DNA from: CAZGSN01 sp964371655
GTDB taxonomy: Bacteria > Desulfobacterota > Binatia > HRBIN30
Reading direction: 5' to 3'
Length of the DNA stretch: 28,268 nucleotides
Assembly (NCBI GenBank): GCA_964371655.1
Contig: CAYJOD010000083.1
Location: 1 to 28,268 of the forward strand
Under the pieces are notes generated by a model. The model did not search any database. It saw only the letters and a program-made list of their open reading frames with translations, and was not told the origin of the DNA. Made by a program: the position numbers and the translations under genes. Below, one piece after another: positions 14,073 through 22,495 of this stretch (within the stretch, counting starts at the first letter, position 1; every line of letters starts with the position of its first letter).

Positions 14073-16391
14073 ATGCTGCGCCGCTTCATATTCTTTGTGC
14101 TCTTGGCGCTGTTCAGCGCCGGTCTGGTCGGTGCGGTGATTGGCGTTGCCTACCTGTGGCAATGGGAGAGCATCGTCGCCGAACGCTTTCGCACGCATCG
14201 CTGGAGCTTTCCCTCAAAGATCTACGCTGACAGCGGCATTGTGTATCCCGGCACCGACCTAAAGGCCGTCGGCTTCGTCGACCGTCTCACAAACCTGGGT
14301 TACGAGTCCGTGACGCAGGTGGAGCGGCGCGGCGACTTTCAGTGGAAGCAAGGGGCGAAGGAGCTTGATGTCTTCCTGCACCGCTTCACCTACCCCCCCA
14401 GCGAGGCCGCCGGCCATCATGTTCGCCTGACCCTGGAGCGCAACGTCGTCACCCGCATCGACGACGTCGACGCCGGCAGCGAGCTGTTCACCCTCGAGCT
14501 CGAACCCGAGCTGATCGGCGGTCTGTTCGCCGGCACTTGGGAAGAGCGGCGGCTGGTCACCCTGGGCGAGGTGACCCCGCACCTGCTGCACGCGATCATC
14601 GCCGTCGAAGACCAGCACTTCTACCAGCACCCCGGCATCGACGTGCGCGGCGTCGGGCGCGCTTTGTTTTCCAACCTGCGCAGCGGGCAAGTCGTGCAAG
14701 GCGGCAGCACACTGACGCAGCAGCTGATGAAGAACTTCTTCCTCTCGGACGAGCGCAGCCTGCGGCGAAAGATTCGCGAAGCTCTCATGGCCCTGATGGT
14801 CGAGCGCCGCTTTTCGAAGGAGGAGATTCTCGAGAACTACATCAACGAGATCTACCTCGGCCAGCGCGGCGCCCAGGGCGTGCACGGCGTGTGGGAGGCG
14901 GCGCGCTTCTACTTCGCCAAGGAGCCGAGCGACTTGAACATCGCCGAATGCGCCACCTTGGCCGGGATGATCAGAGCCCCCAACAAGGTTTCGCCGTTTC
15001 GTAGCCCGGAGCGGTGCAAGCAGAGACGCGACTACGCCCTCGGACGTATGCTCGAGCACGGTGACATCAGCCAGGAAGAGTACGAGGCGGCGCTCAAGGA
15101 GCCGCTGCGTAAGGCTCCCGGAGTCGTGTCGACGGGCGATGCGCCGTACTTCGTCGATGTCGTGCGCCAAGAGCTGGCGCGCACCTTTCCGTCCAACGTC
15201 CTCACCAGCGAAGGGCTGCAGGTCTACACGTCGCTGGATACACGGCTGCAAAGGCTCGCTGAGCAGTCGCTGCAAGACGGACTCGCCGAATTGGAGCGCA
15301 AGCATGCATGGTTGCGCTCGGATGATCCGGCCGAGCAGCTACAGGGGTGTTTGATTGCCATCCAGCCTCAAACCGGCGCGATCAAAGCGATGATGGGAGG
15401 ACGCAGCTACAAGTCGACCCAGTTCAACCGCTGCACACAAGCGCTACGCCAGCCCGGCTCCGTCTTCAAGCCGTTCACCTATCTTGCCGCGTTCGAAGCG
15501 ACGCGGAATCACCTGCAGGACATCCAACCCACCACCCTGCTGCTCGACGCGCCGTTCGAATGGTCGTATCCCGGCGGCGTCTGGAGTCCATCGAATTACG
15601 GACATTACATGGGCGAGGTCACGGTGCGCGCCGCTCTCGAGCAGTCGCTCAACGCCGCCACCGCGCGCTTGGCGCAGCAGGTCGGTCTGCAACCGGTTCT
15701 CGATATCGCGCAGCAGCTCGGCATCCAATCCAAGCTGCCGCCCTATCCCTCGGTGGTGCTGGGCGCGGCCGAGGTCGTCCCCTTCGATGTCGCGCAAGCC
15801 TTCAGCGTTCTGGCCAACGGCGGCCTACGTGCCAGTTTGCTGTCGATCAAGAATGTCTCGGCGCGTAGCGGCGAGGCTATCGAGCGCAACCCGATCCAGG
15901 TCGAGCAGGTCGTCGACGCCGACAGCGCCTACCTGGTGACGCATTTGATGGAAGGCGTGCTCGATCGCGGCACCGCCGCACGCGCGCGCCGACTCGGGTT
16001 CAAACGTCCGGCGGCGGGGAAGACCGGCACCACGAACGATTACAACGACGCGTGGTTCGTCGGCTTCACTCCCGACTTGCTCACCGTTGTCTGGGTCGGC
16101 TTCGATCACAAGCGCGCCATACGCCTTGCCGGTGGCGAGGCGGCGTTGCCGATGTGGATCGAGTTCATGAAGAAGGCCACGCAAGGCACTCCGGAAGGTC
16201 CTTTCCTGCCGCCACCTGGCGTTACCCTGGCCCGCATCGATCCGGAATCAGGCGGGCTGGCAACGGACCGCTGTCCCACGTCGATCGATGAAGCCTTCTT
16301 CGACGGCCACGCCCCCACCCATGCCTGCCCGCTACATCCGGGAAGTGAGGCGCGGGCAAGTCTCAAACCGGCACGGGCGGAGGAAGATTGA
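14073..16391 (+). CDS. mrcB: PBP1B-like bifunctional peptidoglycan synthase
   Basis: A 772-residue class A penicillin-binding protein. One membrane helix (about residues 3-28) leads to a UB2H-like domain (about 48-110, with YADSGIVYPG), as in Escherichia coli PBP1B. The GT51 glycosyltransferase domain (about 150-320) has the catalytic Glu179 in VEDQHFYQHPGID and the GGSTLTQQL motif. The transpeptidase domain has SVFK (Ser463, Lys466), SLN (525-527) and KTGTT (650-654). The enzyme polymerises lipid II and cross-links peptidoglycan in the periplasm. The ATG at 14073 has AAGG eight bases upstream and begins directly before the membrane helix. A GTG 30 codons upstream is in frame but adds non-family sequence. 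The gene stands alone, with a terminator before it and a hairpin after it. Confidence 0.92.
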   Translation: MLRRFIFFVLLALFSAGLVGAVIGVAYLWQWESIVAERFRTHRWSFPSKIYADSGIVYPGTDLKAVGFVDRLTNLGYESVTQVERRGDFQWKQGAKELDVFLHRFTYPPSEAAGHHVRLTLERNVVTRIDDVDAGSELFTLELEPELIGGLFAGTWEERRLVTLGEVTPHLLHAIIAVEDQHFYQHPGIDVRGVGRALFSNLRSGQVVQGGSTLTQQLMKNFFLSDERSLRRKIREALMALMVERRFSKEEILENYINEIYLGQRGAQGVHGVWEAARFYFAKEPSDLNIAECATLAGMIRAPNKVSPFRSPERCKQRRDYALGRMLEHGDISQEEYEAALKEPLRKAPGVVSTGDAPYFVDVVRQELARTFPSNVLTSEGLQVYTSLDTRLQRLAEQSLQDGLAELERKHAWLRSDDPAEQLQGCLIAIQPQTGAIKAMMGGRSYKSTQFNRCTQALRQPGSVFKPFTYLAAFEATRNHLQDIQPTTLLLDAPFEWSYPGGVWSPSNYGHYMGEVTVRAALEQSLNAATARLAQQVGLQPVLDIAQQLGIQSKLPPYPSVVLGAAEVVPFDVAQAFSVLANGGLRASLLSIKNVSARSGEAIERNPIQVEQVVDADSAYLVTHLMEGVLDRGTAARARRLGFKRPAAGKTGTTNDYNDAWFVGFTPDLLTVVWVGFDHKRAIRLAGGEAALPMWIEFMKKATQGTPEGPFLPPPGVTLARIDPESGGLATDRCPTSIDEAFFDGHAPTHACPLHPGSEARASLKPARAEED

Positions 16392-16467
16392 GAACGGATC
16401 ACACGGCGCGGGCTGACGCCCCAACCCAAGCCGGCGCCGATGTTTGGAAGCACTCCCTGCATCACTG

Positions 16468-16577
16468 TGGGAGAGGGCGGGGGTGAGGGATCCCCTTTCA
16501 TCTCGACGCTGCGCTCCGCCCATCGCCGCCTCGGTTCCCTCACCCTAACCCTCTCCCGCAAGTAATGCGGGAGAGGG
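16468..16577. repeat. Dispersed CCCTCACCC repeat, copy 2, with terminal hairpin between convergent genes
   Basis: Three parts lie in the 196-bp gap between the convergent PBP and GH5 genes. The first is a purine-rich inverted relative (16468-16489) of the CCCTCACCC motif. The second is the GCTCCGCCCATC (16513-16524) plus CCCTCACCCTAACC (from 16537) blocks shared with 9065-9103. The third is a perfect 12-bp hairpin, CCCTCTCCCGCA (16549-16560), loop AGTAA, TGCGGGAGAGGG (16566-16577). The hairpin could act as a bidirectional terminator, though no T-run follows. Confidence 0.6.
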
Positions 16578-16587
16578 GAGCTGGCTC

Positions 16588-18021
16588 TCAGCGCGACGTG
16601 ATGCGAATCGTGTGCTGCGGCGACGCGCCACGGTACATGAGGATGCGGCTATTCGCCGCGTCGTATTCCCAGCGATCACCCGTGCCGACCTCGACGTCGA
16701 AGCCCCCGGGATAGTGGCGCGCGGCGGGGATGAAGATCTCGGTCGGATCACTCACCTCGCGGCCGGGATCGTCGCGGAAAGCGAAGTCGAACTCCTCAGT
16801 CTGCGGGTCCCAGCTCATCGCGGTTGGGATGCCGGCGATGCGGCGCGCGTAGGGACGGGCAATGTAGCGAACGGTGTCACCCTTCTCGTTGCCTTCGGCG
16901 TCGACGACGCTGAAGCCGTTGCCGCCGGGGAAATAGGCCCACGCCGTGCCGCCGGCCAAACGACGGTCCATCGCCGCATACATGTCGCGGAGGAACAGGG
17001 CGGTTGCATCCAGAAAGCCCGTACCACCGTCGGCATCGCCGCCATACTCGCCAACGACCAGTGGGCCGCCCAAGTGGGCGGCTTCCTGCACCGCCTGGCC
17101 GAGGTCGGTGGCAAGCGCGTCCGCGTTGCCGTCGTACTTTATATTGGGCATGCCGGCGGAATTGCCGTACAGGTGGGGCGCGTAGACCACATCCGGGCCC
17201 ATGGCTACGAGCACCGGCGTCTGGCCCAGGTTGCGCGTCACCGGCGGCTCATAAAAGAACGTCCGGTCGCCGCCTTCCTCACGCGCGATCTCGCGCATGC
17301 GCCGGTACAACGGGTCCAGTGCCTGAGCCTCGAACTTCCCGGCGAGCAAGCCGTAGCAGGTGCCGTAGGGCTCGTTGAAGTAATCCAAGCCAATCACCGT
17401 AGAGTTGGTGGCATAGTGGCGTACGACGATGCGCCACGCGTCGAGGAAATGCTCGTACAGAAAACGTCCGTCGCTGGCTTTGGCGCCGCGATCAGGATCC
17501 GAGACGCCACGAAAGAAGTCGCAGGTGGCGCGAAACAACCCGGTGTCGCCCTGCGGATAGCTGTGCCCGTCGCAGATCCATGGCGGCGCACCGAGGCCGC
17601 CGATGCACGACGACCAGTAATAGAAGTGCATGTCGAGAATCACGGCGAGCCCTTGCCGCGCCGCGAAGCCGATCGCCTTATCGACCTGGTCGGTGAGGTA
17701 CGCCTCGTTGAGCTGATTCGGCTGCGGTTCGAGGTACGCCCACGCGATCGGCAGACGCACGACGTTGGCGCCCCAGCTGGCGATCTGGACGAAGTCCGCT
17801 GCCTCGGGCCCGTAGGTGTCGCCGATGAAATTCCCGAGCTCGAGTCCCGAGTAGTTCACCCCGCGCAGCAACACGACACGGTTGCCGCGATCGCGGATCC
17901 AGTCGGACTCGGCATGAATCTGCAATGGCTCTAGCGTCGCCTGCGCCCGCGGGGGTGGATCGGAATCTCCACACCCCGCCAGCAAGACCGCGACGATCAC
18001 CAGCTTCGCGGCGCGAATCAT
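16588..18021 (-). CDS. Lipoprotein GH5 glycoside hydrolase, endoglycoceramidase-like
   Basis: A 477-residue protein. The N-terminus MIRAAKLVIVAVLLAGCGD is a lipoprotein signal with lipobox LAGC (Cys17). The GH5 barrel (about residues 45-375) has acid/base Glu217 in DYFNEPYG and nucleophile Glu325 in VVGEYGGD, plus the LRGVNYSGLE opening typical of the endoglycoceramidase/exoglucanase-like part of GH5. The C-terminal region (about 390-475), starting PYARRIAGIPTAMSWDPQ, matches the beta-sandwich domain that follows the barrel in endoglycoceramidases. Such enzymes release the glycan from glycosylceramides; whether that is the substrate here is inference, since sterol glucosides and other glycolipids are alternatives. 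The ATG at 18021 is chosen for the lipobox and has AGAGG eight bases upstream. The OmpA-family gene lies 85 bp upstream on the same strand. Confidence 0.85.
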   Translation of the reverse strand: MIRAAKLVIVAVLLAGCGDSDPPPRAQATLEPLQIHAESDWIRDRGNRVVLLRGVNYSGLELGNFIGDTYGPEAADFVQIASWGANVVRLPIAWAYLEPQPNQLNEAYLTDQVDKAIGFAARQGLAVILDMHFYYWSSCIGGLGAPPWICDGHSYPQGDTGLFRATCDFFRGVSDPDRGAKASDGRFLYEHFLDAWRIVVRHYATNSTVIGLDYFNEPYGTCYGLLAGKFEAQALDPLYRRMREIAREEGGDRTFFYEPPVTRNLGQTPVLVAMGPDVVYAPHLYGNSAGMPNIKYDGNADALATDLGQAVQEAAHLGGPLVVGEYGGDADGGTGFLDATALFLRDMYAAMDRRLAGGTAWAYFPGGNGFSVVDAEGNEKGDTVRYIARPYARRIAGIPTAMSWDPQTEEFDFAFRDDPGREVSDPTEIFIPAARHYPGGFDVEVGTGDRWEYDAANSRILMYRGASPQHTIRITSR

Positions 18022-18063
18022 AGAGTGAACCTCTCGCCGGTATGACAACTTCGCCGCGTCCAC

Positions 18064-18078
18064 GACTTTTTCAACGGG
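18064..18078. repeat. Short dispersed motif GACTTTTTCAACGGG
   Basis: GACTTTTTCAACGGG (18064-18078) lies between the OmpA-family and GH5 genes. Related copies occur at 23039-23054 (minus orientation, TGACTATTTCAACGGG) and at 23469-23484 (GACTTTCTCAACAGGG). All three are intergenic. The motif may be the edge of a longer dispersed repeat; only these bases can be recognised here. Confidence 0.4.
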
Positions 18079-18106
18079 TTGCGGAGCGTCTGCCACCCTT
18101 GGCTTC

Positions 18107-19084
18107 CTATTCCTCGGCGTTGCTAATCTTCAGCTCGACGCGGCGGTTCTGGGCACGGCCGTCGGCGCTGGCATTGCTGGCGACCGGGTGCGACTCGCCC
18201 ATTCCTGCGGAGGTGATACGGCTCGCCGCGATGCCGCCGCCAACGAGATAGTCGCGCACCGCTTTGGCGCGTCGCTCGGAAAGACGCTGGTTGTATTCGT
18301 CACTGCCGTAGCTGTCGGTGTGGCCCTCGGCAATCACAGTGATGTCGCCTTCTTCTCTCAGTGTGGCCACGGCACGGTCGAGGAGGGGATGCGCGTCGGG
18401 GCGAATGGTCGCCTTGTCGAAGTCGAAGTGAGCTCCGCGCAAGACGATCTTCTTCTTGACCAGCGGCGTCGGCTCCGCCGCCGGCGCCTCGGCCACTGCC
18501 GGTGGCGCTGGTGCTGGAGCTGCGGCGTTGCAGGTCAGGGCCAACCCCGCCGTCACGTATTCTACACCATGCTCCGGTTCGACACGCTGATCGACCCAAT
18601 TGTAGCGCCCGAAGATGCCGGCCAGCAGGACGCGGTTGATGCGGAAGTTGAGCCCAGCGCCGACGGAGTGCGCCCACGAGGTGCGGCTGATGGGGGTATC
18701 CCCGATCAGGCCGGTATCGACACCGCCCAGCCAGCTCGCGTAGACCTCGGTCGGCAGCACCCCGAGGTGGAAGGGGACCGCCAACCGCGGGCCGGCGTGG
18801 AAGCCGAGGATCTGCGGACCGTCATCGAGCTGCCGCGGTCGGTTGATGGCGAAAAATCCGGTGTACTGGGCGTCGCCGATGAGGCCGATGTAGTCGTTGA
18901 ACATGTAGCCGGCGAAGATGTCGCCCATGCCGCCGGTGTCAGCGCGATGCTTGAGTTGGGCGACCGGAACCGCCGCGCCTACCTCAACGCCGCCGATAAG
19001 ACCCTGCTCGGCCAACGCAGCCGAGGTTGCGCTGACACCAATCGCCATGGCTATCGCCACGATTCCTCGCCGACCTATCTCCAT
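18107..19084 (-). CDS. OmpA-family outer-membrane protein
   Basis: A 325-residue protein. The signal peptide is about residues 1-26 (IAMAIGVSATSAALA). An eight-stranded-type beta-barrel region follows (about 30-185, rich in alternating aromatic and Gly residues). An Ala/Pro linker lies at about 187-208. The C-terminal OmpA domain (about 212-325) has FDFDKATIRPDA and the peptidoglycan-binding stretch EGHTDSYGS and YNQRLSERRAKAV. The barrel sits in the outer membrane and the C-terminal domain holds peptidoglycan non-covalently. The ATG at 19084 has GGAGG five bases upstream, clearly better than an upstream in-frame start 49 codons earlier. It is on the same strand as, and 85 bp from, the GH5 lipoprotein gene; co-transcription is possible. 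Confidence 0.9.
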   Translation of the reverse strand: MEIGRRGIVAIAMAIGVSATSAALAEQGLIGGVEVGAAVPVAQLKHRADTGGMGDIFAGYMFNDYIGLIGDAQYTGFFAINRPRQLDDGPQILGFHAGPRLAVPFHLGVLPTEVYASWLGGVDTGLIGDTPISRTSWAHSVGAGLNFRINRVLLAGIFGRYNWVDQRVEPEHGVEYVTAGLALTCNAAAPAPAPPAVAEAPAAEPTPLVKKKIVLRGAHFDFDKATIRPDAHPLLDRAVATLREEGDITVIAEGHTDSYGSDEYNQRLSERRAKAVRDYLVGGGIAASRITSAGMGESHPVASNASADGRAQNRRVELKISNAEE

Positions 19085-19336
19085 TGTGTCCTCCCTCTTG
19101 TAGTGGCGCTGCCACTCGTGGCGGCCCCACCGATGTCTTTCATCGGTCCCCGTCGTGCGGCTGCAGCTCTTGCCGCCAGCATCGAGAACCCTCCTGCTCG
19201 TTGGCAGTGCTTTCAAACCAGAGCCATGCACCTAACAAACATGAGGTCGCGCAACTCGTCAACCGAGGTCAAAGCCACATCTGAGATTCGGAGTACGCTT
19301 CTTTCGGCTTGTTACGCCGAAGGCGTTATGCATTGC

Positions 19337-19497
19337 AGCCCAGGGTTGCCGCCCTGCGGCTACCCTGGGTGGGGAACGTGTTTTCCGGTCTACCCCGAAG
19401 GGGTTGTGCCCCGGATTGAGGCGCGGAATACAACCCTTTCAGGGTAACATCCCATCGATCGAGCAGCCCAGGGTAGCCGAGGCGGCAACCCTGGGCT
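19337..19497. repeat. Composite palindrome with AGCCCAGGGTTGCCGCC ends
   Basis: A perfect 17-bp inverted repeat: AGCCCAGGGTTGCCGCC (19337-19353) against GGCGGCAACCCTGGGCT (19481-19497). Each end is also part of a local hairpin made of CCCAGGGT and ACCCTGGG, so two hairpins face each other around a core. The core has further small hairpins, CCCCGAAGGGG (19393-19403) and a CCCTTTCAGGG-type one near 19435. The surrounding 615-bp gap (19085-19699) between the divergent OmpA-family and PIN-PhoH genes shows no gene. Similar AGCCCAGGGTTG sequences are, from memory, common intergenic repeats in planctomycetes and other phyla. Confidence 0.6.
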
Positions 19498-19699
19498 CTG
19501 ATACACAACTGGAAGACATCGGTGTCGGTCACTCGGTCGCATCAGTCCTCAAGATCGAGCGCCCTTGTATCGCGTCGGTGCAAGCGAACCAAGGTTCGCG
19601 CGTGCCGCCACGGCAAAGCAGTCTTGCCGTTCGTTGTACTTAGGCATTGTCATTCTCCCCGCGGCTGCCGTATAGAAGAAGCTGCGAAGGGAGTGGTGG

Positions 19700-21037
19700 A
19701 TGGCAGCAGCTGAGGTACGCAAGACCTTCGTTCTCGACACCAACGTCATTCTTCATGACAGCACCTGCCTGACCCAGTTCAAGCAGCATGTCATCGTCAT
19801 CCCCATCAGCGTCCTCGAGGAGCTGGACCACTTCAAGAAGGGGAACCAGTCGATCAACTATCACGCCCGCGAGTTTCTGCGCGCCCTCGATGCCTTGGGC
19901 GGCGACGGGATGTTCGATCACGGCATTCCGGTGGGATCACGCCACGGTACGATTCGCGTGCAGCTCGAGCGCGCCTTCCATCCCGACCTGGAGCTCAACT
20001 TCGCGCGCAGCAAGCCTGATCACATGATTCTCAACTGCGCCTACACCCTCGCCAAGGAGCATAAGGGCAGCCGTGTCGTTCTGGTCTCGAAAGACGTCAA
20101 CCTTCGCCTCAAAGCCAAGGCGGTGGGCTTGGCGAGCGAGGACTACACCAGCGACCACGTCAAGGATCTGTCCACGCTGTACACCGGCACGCGATCCGTC
20201 GAGGATTTGGATTCGTCCCTCATCGATTGTCTCTATGCTAACAGCGGCTTCGAGGCGGCCCGGCTCGCGCTCGAGAAGCCCTTGCTCGCCAATGAGAACC
20301 TCATTCTGCGTAATCACCAGAAGTCTGCTTTGGCGCGCTTTCACGCCGGCGATGGCCTCATCCGCCGCGTCAATAAGAGCCACGTCTTTGGCGTCGCTCC
20401 GCGCAACGTCGAGCAGACGTTTGCGTTGGGTGTCCTATGCGACCCGAGCATTCCGCTTGTCAGCTTGTCCGGCACCGCCGGTACCGGCAAGACTCTGTTG
20501 GCCCTGGCGGCCGCTCTCGAGCAACGCCGTGAGTACCGTCAGATTTTTCTGGCGCGCCCGATCGTGCCGTTGAGCAACAAGGATATGGGCTTTCTGCCGG
20601 GCGAGATGAAGGCAAAGCTCGATCCGTACATGCAGCCGATCTACGACAACCTCGGCGTCATCATGAACCACCACGGCAACGGCGACGCCAAATCGCCGTC
20701 GCAGCAGATCCAGCAGATGCTCGATGACGAGAAGCTGACCGTCTCGGCCCTTTCCTACATTCGCGGGCGCAGCCTCAACCGCATCTTCTTCATCGTCGAC
20801 GAGGCGCAGAATCTAACCCCGCATGAAGTGAAGACGATCATCACGCGTGCGGGGGAAGGCACCAAGATCGTGTTCACCGGCGACATCTTCCAGATCGACC
20901 ATCCCTATCTCGACGCGCAGTCGAATGGGTTGAGCTACCTGATCGAGAAGATGCAGGGCCAACCTCTGTACGCGCACGTCAACTTGGAGAAGGGCGAGCG
21001 CTCGGAGCTGGCGCAGCTGGCCAGCGATCTGCTGTAG
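19700..21037 (+). CDS. PIN-PhoH family RNA-acting ATPase
   Basis: A 445-residue protein joining two domains. The PIN nuclease domain (about residues 8-150) has FVLDTNVILHD (Asp13), the VLEELDHFKK acidic site (Glu40/41) and a third acidic site in VSKDVNLRL (Asp132). The PhoH ATPase domain (about 235-440) has Walker A GTAGTGKT (258-265), the ARPIVPLSNKDMGFLPG motif and Walker B FIVDEAQN (364-371), followed by TGDIFQID. PIN-PhoH (YlaK-like) proteins are RNA helicase-nucleases in the cases studied. The role here is likely RNA turnover or stress response. The ATG at 19700 has AAGGGAG about seven bases upstream. The gene appears to be transcribed alone. Length and both active sites are intact. Confidence 0.92.
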   Translation: MAAAEVRKTFVLDTNVILHDSTCLTQFKQHVIVIPISVLEELDHFKKGNQSINYHAREFLRALDALGGDGMFDHGIPVGSRHGTIRVQLERAFHPDLELNFARSKPDHMILNCAYTLAKEHKGSRVVLVSKDVNLRLKAKAVGLASEDYTSDHVKDLSTLYTGTRSVEDLDSSLIDCLYANSGFEAARLALEKPLLANENLILRNHQKSALARFHAGDGLIRRVNKSHVFGVAPRNVEQTFALGVLCDPSIPLVSLSGTAGTGKTLLALAAALEQRREYRQIFLARPIVPLSNKDMGFLPGEMKAKLDPYMQPIYDNLGVIMNHHGNGDAKSPSQQIQQMLDDEKLTVSALSYIRGRSLNRIFFIVDEAQNLTPHEVKTIITRAGEGTKIVFTGDIFQIDHPYLDAQSNGLSYLIEKMQGQPLYAHVNLEKGERSELAQLASDLL

Positions 21038-21078
21038 CCTGATCGCGGGCTTGCTCCGCAACGCAGGGGCCCGCGCCG

Positions 21079-21165
21079 CATATCGCCGTTCGCGTATCGC
21101 TTATCGCAGGAAGGGCCGACCTATCGTCGAGCGTTTGCGGTTCACGATAGGCGATACGCGATACG
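21079..21165. repeat. Inverted pair of 7-bp-period arrays (CGATACG-type)
   Basis: The left block 21079-21106 reads CATATCG, CCGTTCG, CGTATCG, CTTATCG. The right block 21145-21165 reads CGATAGG, CGATACG, CGATACG and continues into CGTTCG. The two blocks are complementary in kind and strictly 7-bp periodic. They lie in the gap between the convergent PIN-PhoH and cyclase genes and could form a long hairpin. Confidence 0.7.
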
Positions 21166-21237
21166 CGTTCGAAAATCTTCGCGCCTGGTGATCAGCCACG
21201 AGATTCGTAAAATAGCCCGCTCCCCAGCTCGGCGATC

Positions 21238-22236
21238 CTACGTCGGCTTCGGCCGGCGCAACGCCCAGACCGGGACGCGGCCGATGCCCTTGAGGTTGAC
21301 GCGGCGCTTGCGACGCAACAGGAACGCCGGGTTATCCTTCAGCTGTTCGCCAATCGCGTCGGCTACCAGCACCGTGCCCGGGCGTGCGGTGTCGACCAAA
21401 CGACTGGCGAGATTGACGGTGGGGCCGAAGAGGTCACCACCGAAGGAAACCGTGGGTCCGACCGCGAGGCCGATGCGGATTTCCGGAAGGGTGTCGTCGC
21501 CGGCGTCGCCCTCCACGAGGGCGAGCGCGATCTCCGCGGCATCCGCGACGGTGTCGACACAAAACATCGCCGCGTCGCCGATCATCTTGATGACGCGTCC
21601 GCCGCGTTCGGGGATTTGCGCGTAGACCAGCGCTTCAAAGTGATCGAGCATCTCCGCAATCGCGTTCGGATCGAGACGCTGACTGAACGCGGTGAATCCG
21701 ACCAGATCGGCAAAGCCGACGACGAGATCGTGTGCCGCGGTCGGCATCATCGCGCGTTCGGACAGGAGCCGCAGTAGGGCGGCGAGCAGATGCCGGCGCC
21801 ACACGTACATCAGGAAGAGCTCGAAGCGCGGCACCTGTGCCGCGAGGGCGTGGACGATCCCCGCCGCCGTCGTTGCCGGATCGGCGTTGATGATGTCGGT
21901 GCCCAGACGGCCGCTGGTCGTGGTGATCTGGGCGTCGGCCAGACGTGCCAGCGACTGGCCGGTGGCACGCGTCAGCTGCAGCAGAATGGCGGGCGCGGTC
22001 ACTCGATCGTCCATCAGTTTTTGCACCGACTGCAGCATCGCGACGTCGGCCTGAGTGAAGATGCGAGCGTCATCGGGCACCGGCGCAAAGCCGAGCGCAC
22101 GCCACAGGCGGCGGGCTTGCTCCAGCTCGACACCCGCCCGCTGCGCCACCTCGATCGGAGAGAACTCGGGCTCACCGATGAGGGCGCGGGCGATCGCATC
22201 CCAGCTGTCGACGAGAGTCGTCGCGGCGGAAGACAT
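21238..22236 (-). CDS. Class III adenylate/guanylate cyclase with N-terminal regulatory domain
   Basis: A 332-residue soluble protein. The N-terminal part (about residues 15-140) is helical, with a MerR/HTH-like stretch (FSPIEVAQRAGVELEQARRL), and resembles the regulatory domain fused to some mycobacterial adenylate cyclases. The class III catalytic domain (about 168-325) has FADLVGFT (metal-binding Asp177), a second metal Asp221 in KMIGDAAMF, and the late GPTVNLASRLVD segment, where Asn and Arg stabilise the transition state. Lys217 before MIGD points to ATP as substrate, giving cAMP, but guanylate use is not excluded. The ATG at 22236 begins the conserved region; a TTG 12 codons upstream is possible and neither start has a clear ribosome binding site. 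It would produce a cyclic-nucleotide signal in the cytoplasm. Confidence 0.85.
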   Translation of the reverse strand: MSSAATTLVDSWDAIARALIGEPEFSPIEVAQRAGVELEQARRLWRALGFAPVPDDARIFTQADVAMLQSVQKLMDDRVTAPAILLQLTRATGQSLARLADAQITTTSGRLGTDIINADPATTAAGIVHALAAQVPRFELFLMYVWRRHLLAALLRLLSERAMMPTAAHDLVVGFADLVGFTAFSQRLDPNAIAEMLDHFEALVYAQIPERGGRVIKMIGDAAMFCVDTVADAAEIALALVEGDAGDDTLPEIRIGLAVGPTVSFGGDLFGPTVNLASRLVDTARPGTVLVADAIGEQLKDNPAFLLRRKRRVNLKGIGRVPVWALRRPKPT

Positions 22237-22318
22237 CGGCAGCGGTTTGACCGAATCAGGCGCCAAGGTCAACGGATGCTTTAGGGGGGGCTAGCCTACT
22301 TTTCTCACCAAGACTTCA

Positions 22319-22462
22319 CCGCAGAGGCGCGGAGAAGAAGATATTCTGGAAACAATTGCACATCCGCCGAAACAGCAAAGTGCACGGAATCGATCCGACC
22401 AAAACTGTGATTTCCTCCAACCATCCAGGGCTTTCTCTGCGGCTCGGCGTCTCTGCGGTGAG
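22319..22462. repeat. Inverted pair of 8-bp-period CCGCAGAG arrays
   Basis: The left block from 22319 reads CCGCAGAG, GCGCGGAG, AAGAAGAT in steps of eight. The right block from 22435 reads CTCTGCGG, CTCGGCGT, CTCTGCGG in steps of eight. TTTCTCACC before the left block and GGTGAGAAA at the end of the right block form the outer complementary ends. It fills the gap between the cyclase and glyoxalase genes, both on the minus strand. Motifs like CACCGCAGAG are known to recur between genes in many bacteria. Confidence 0.6.
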
Positions 22463-22495
22463 AAATCCGGGGTTCCGGGGGTACGGAAAACTTCC

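Noticed and set aside
16612..17934. A 440-codon open frame on the plus strand, opposite the GH5 gene
   Set aside because: The Arg/Val/Gly-rich product has no domain, while the minus strand encodes a complete GH5 lipoprotein.
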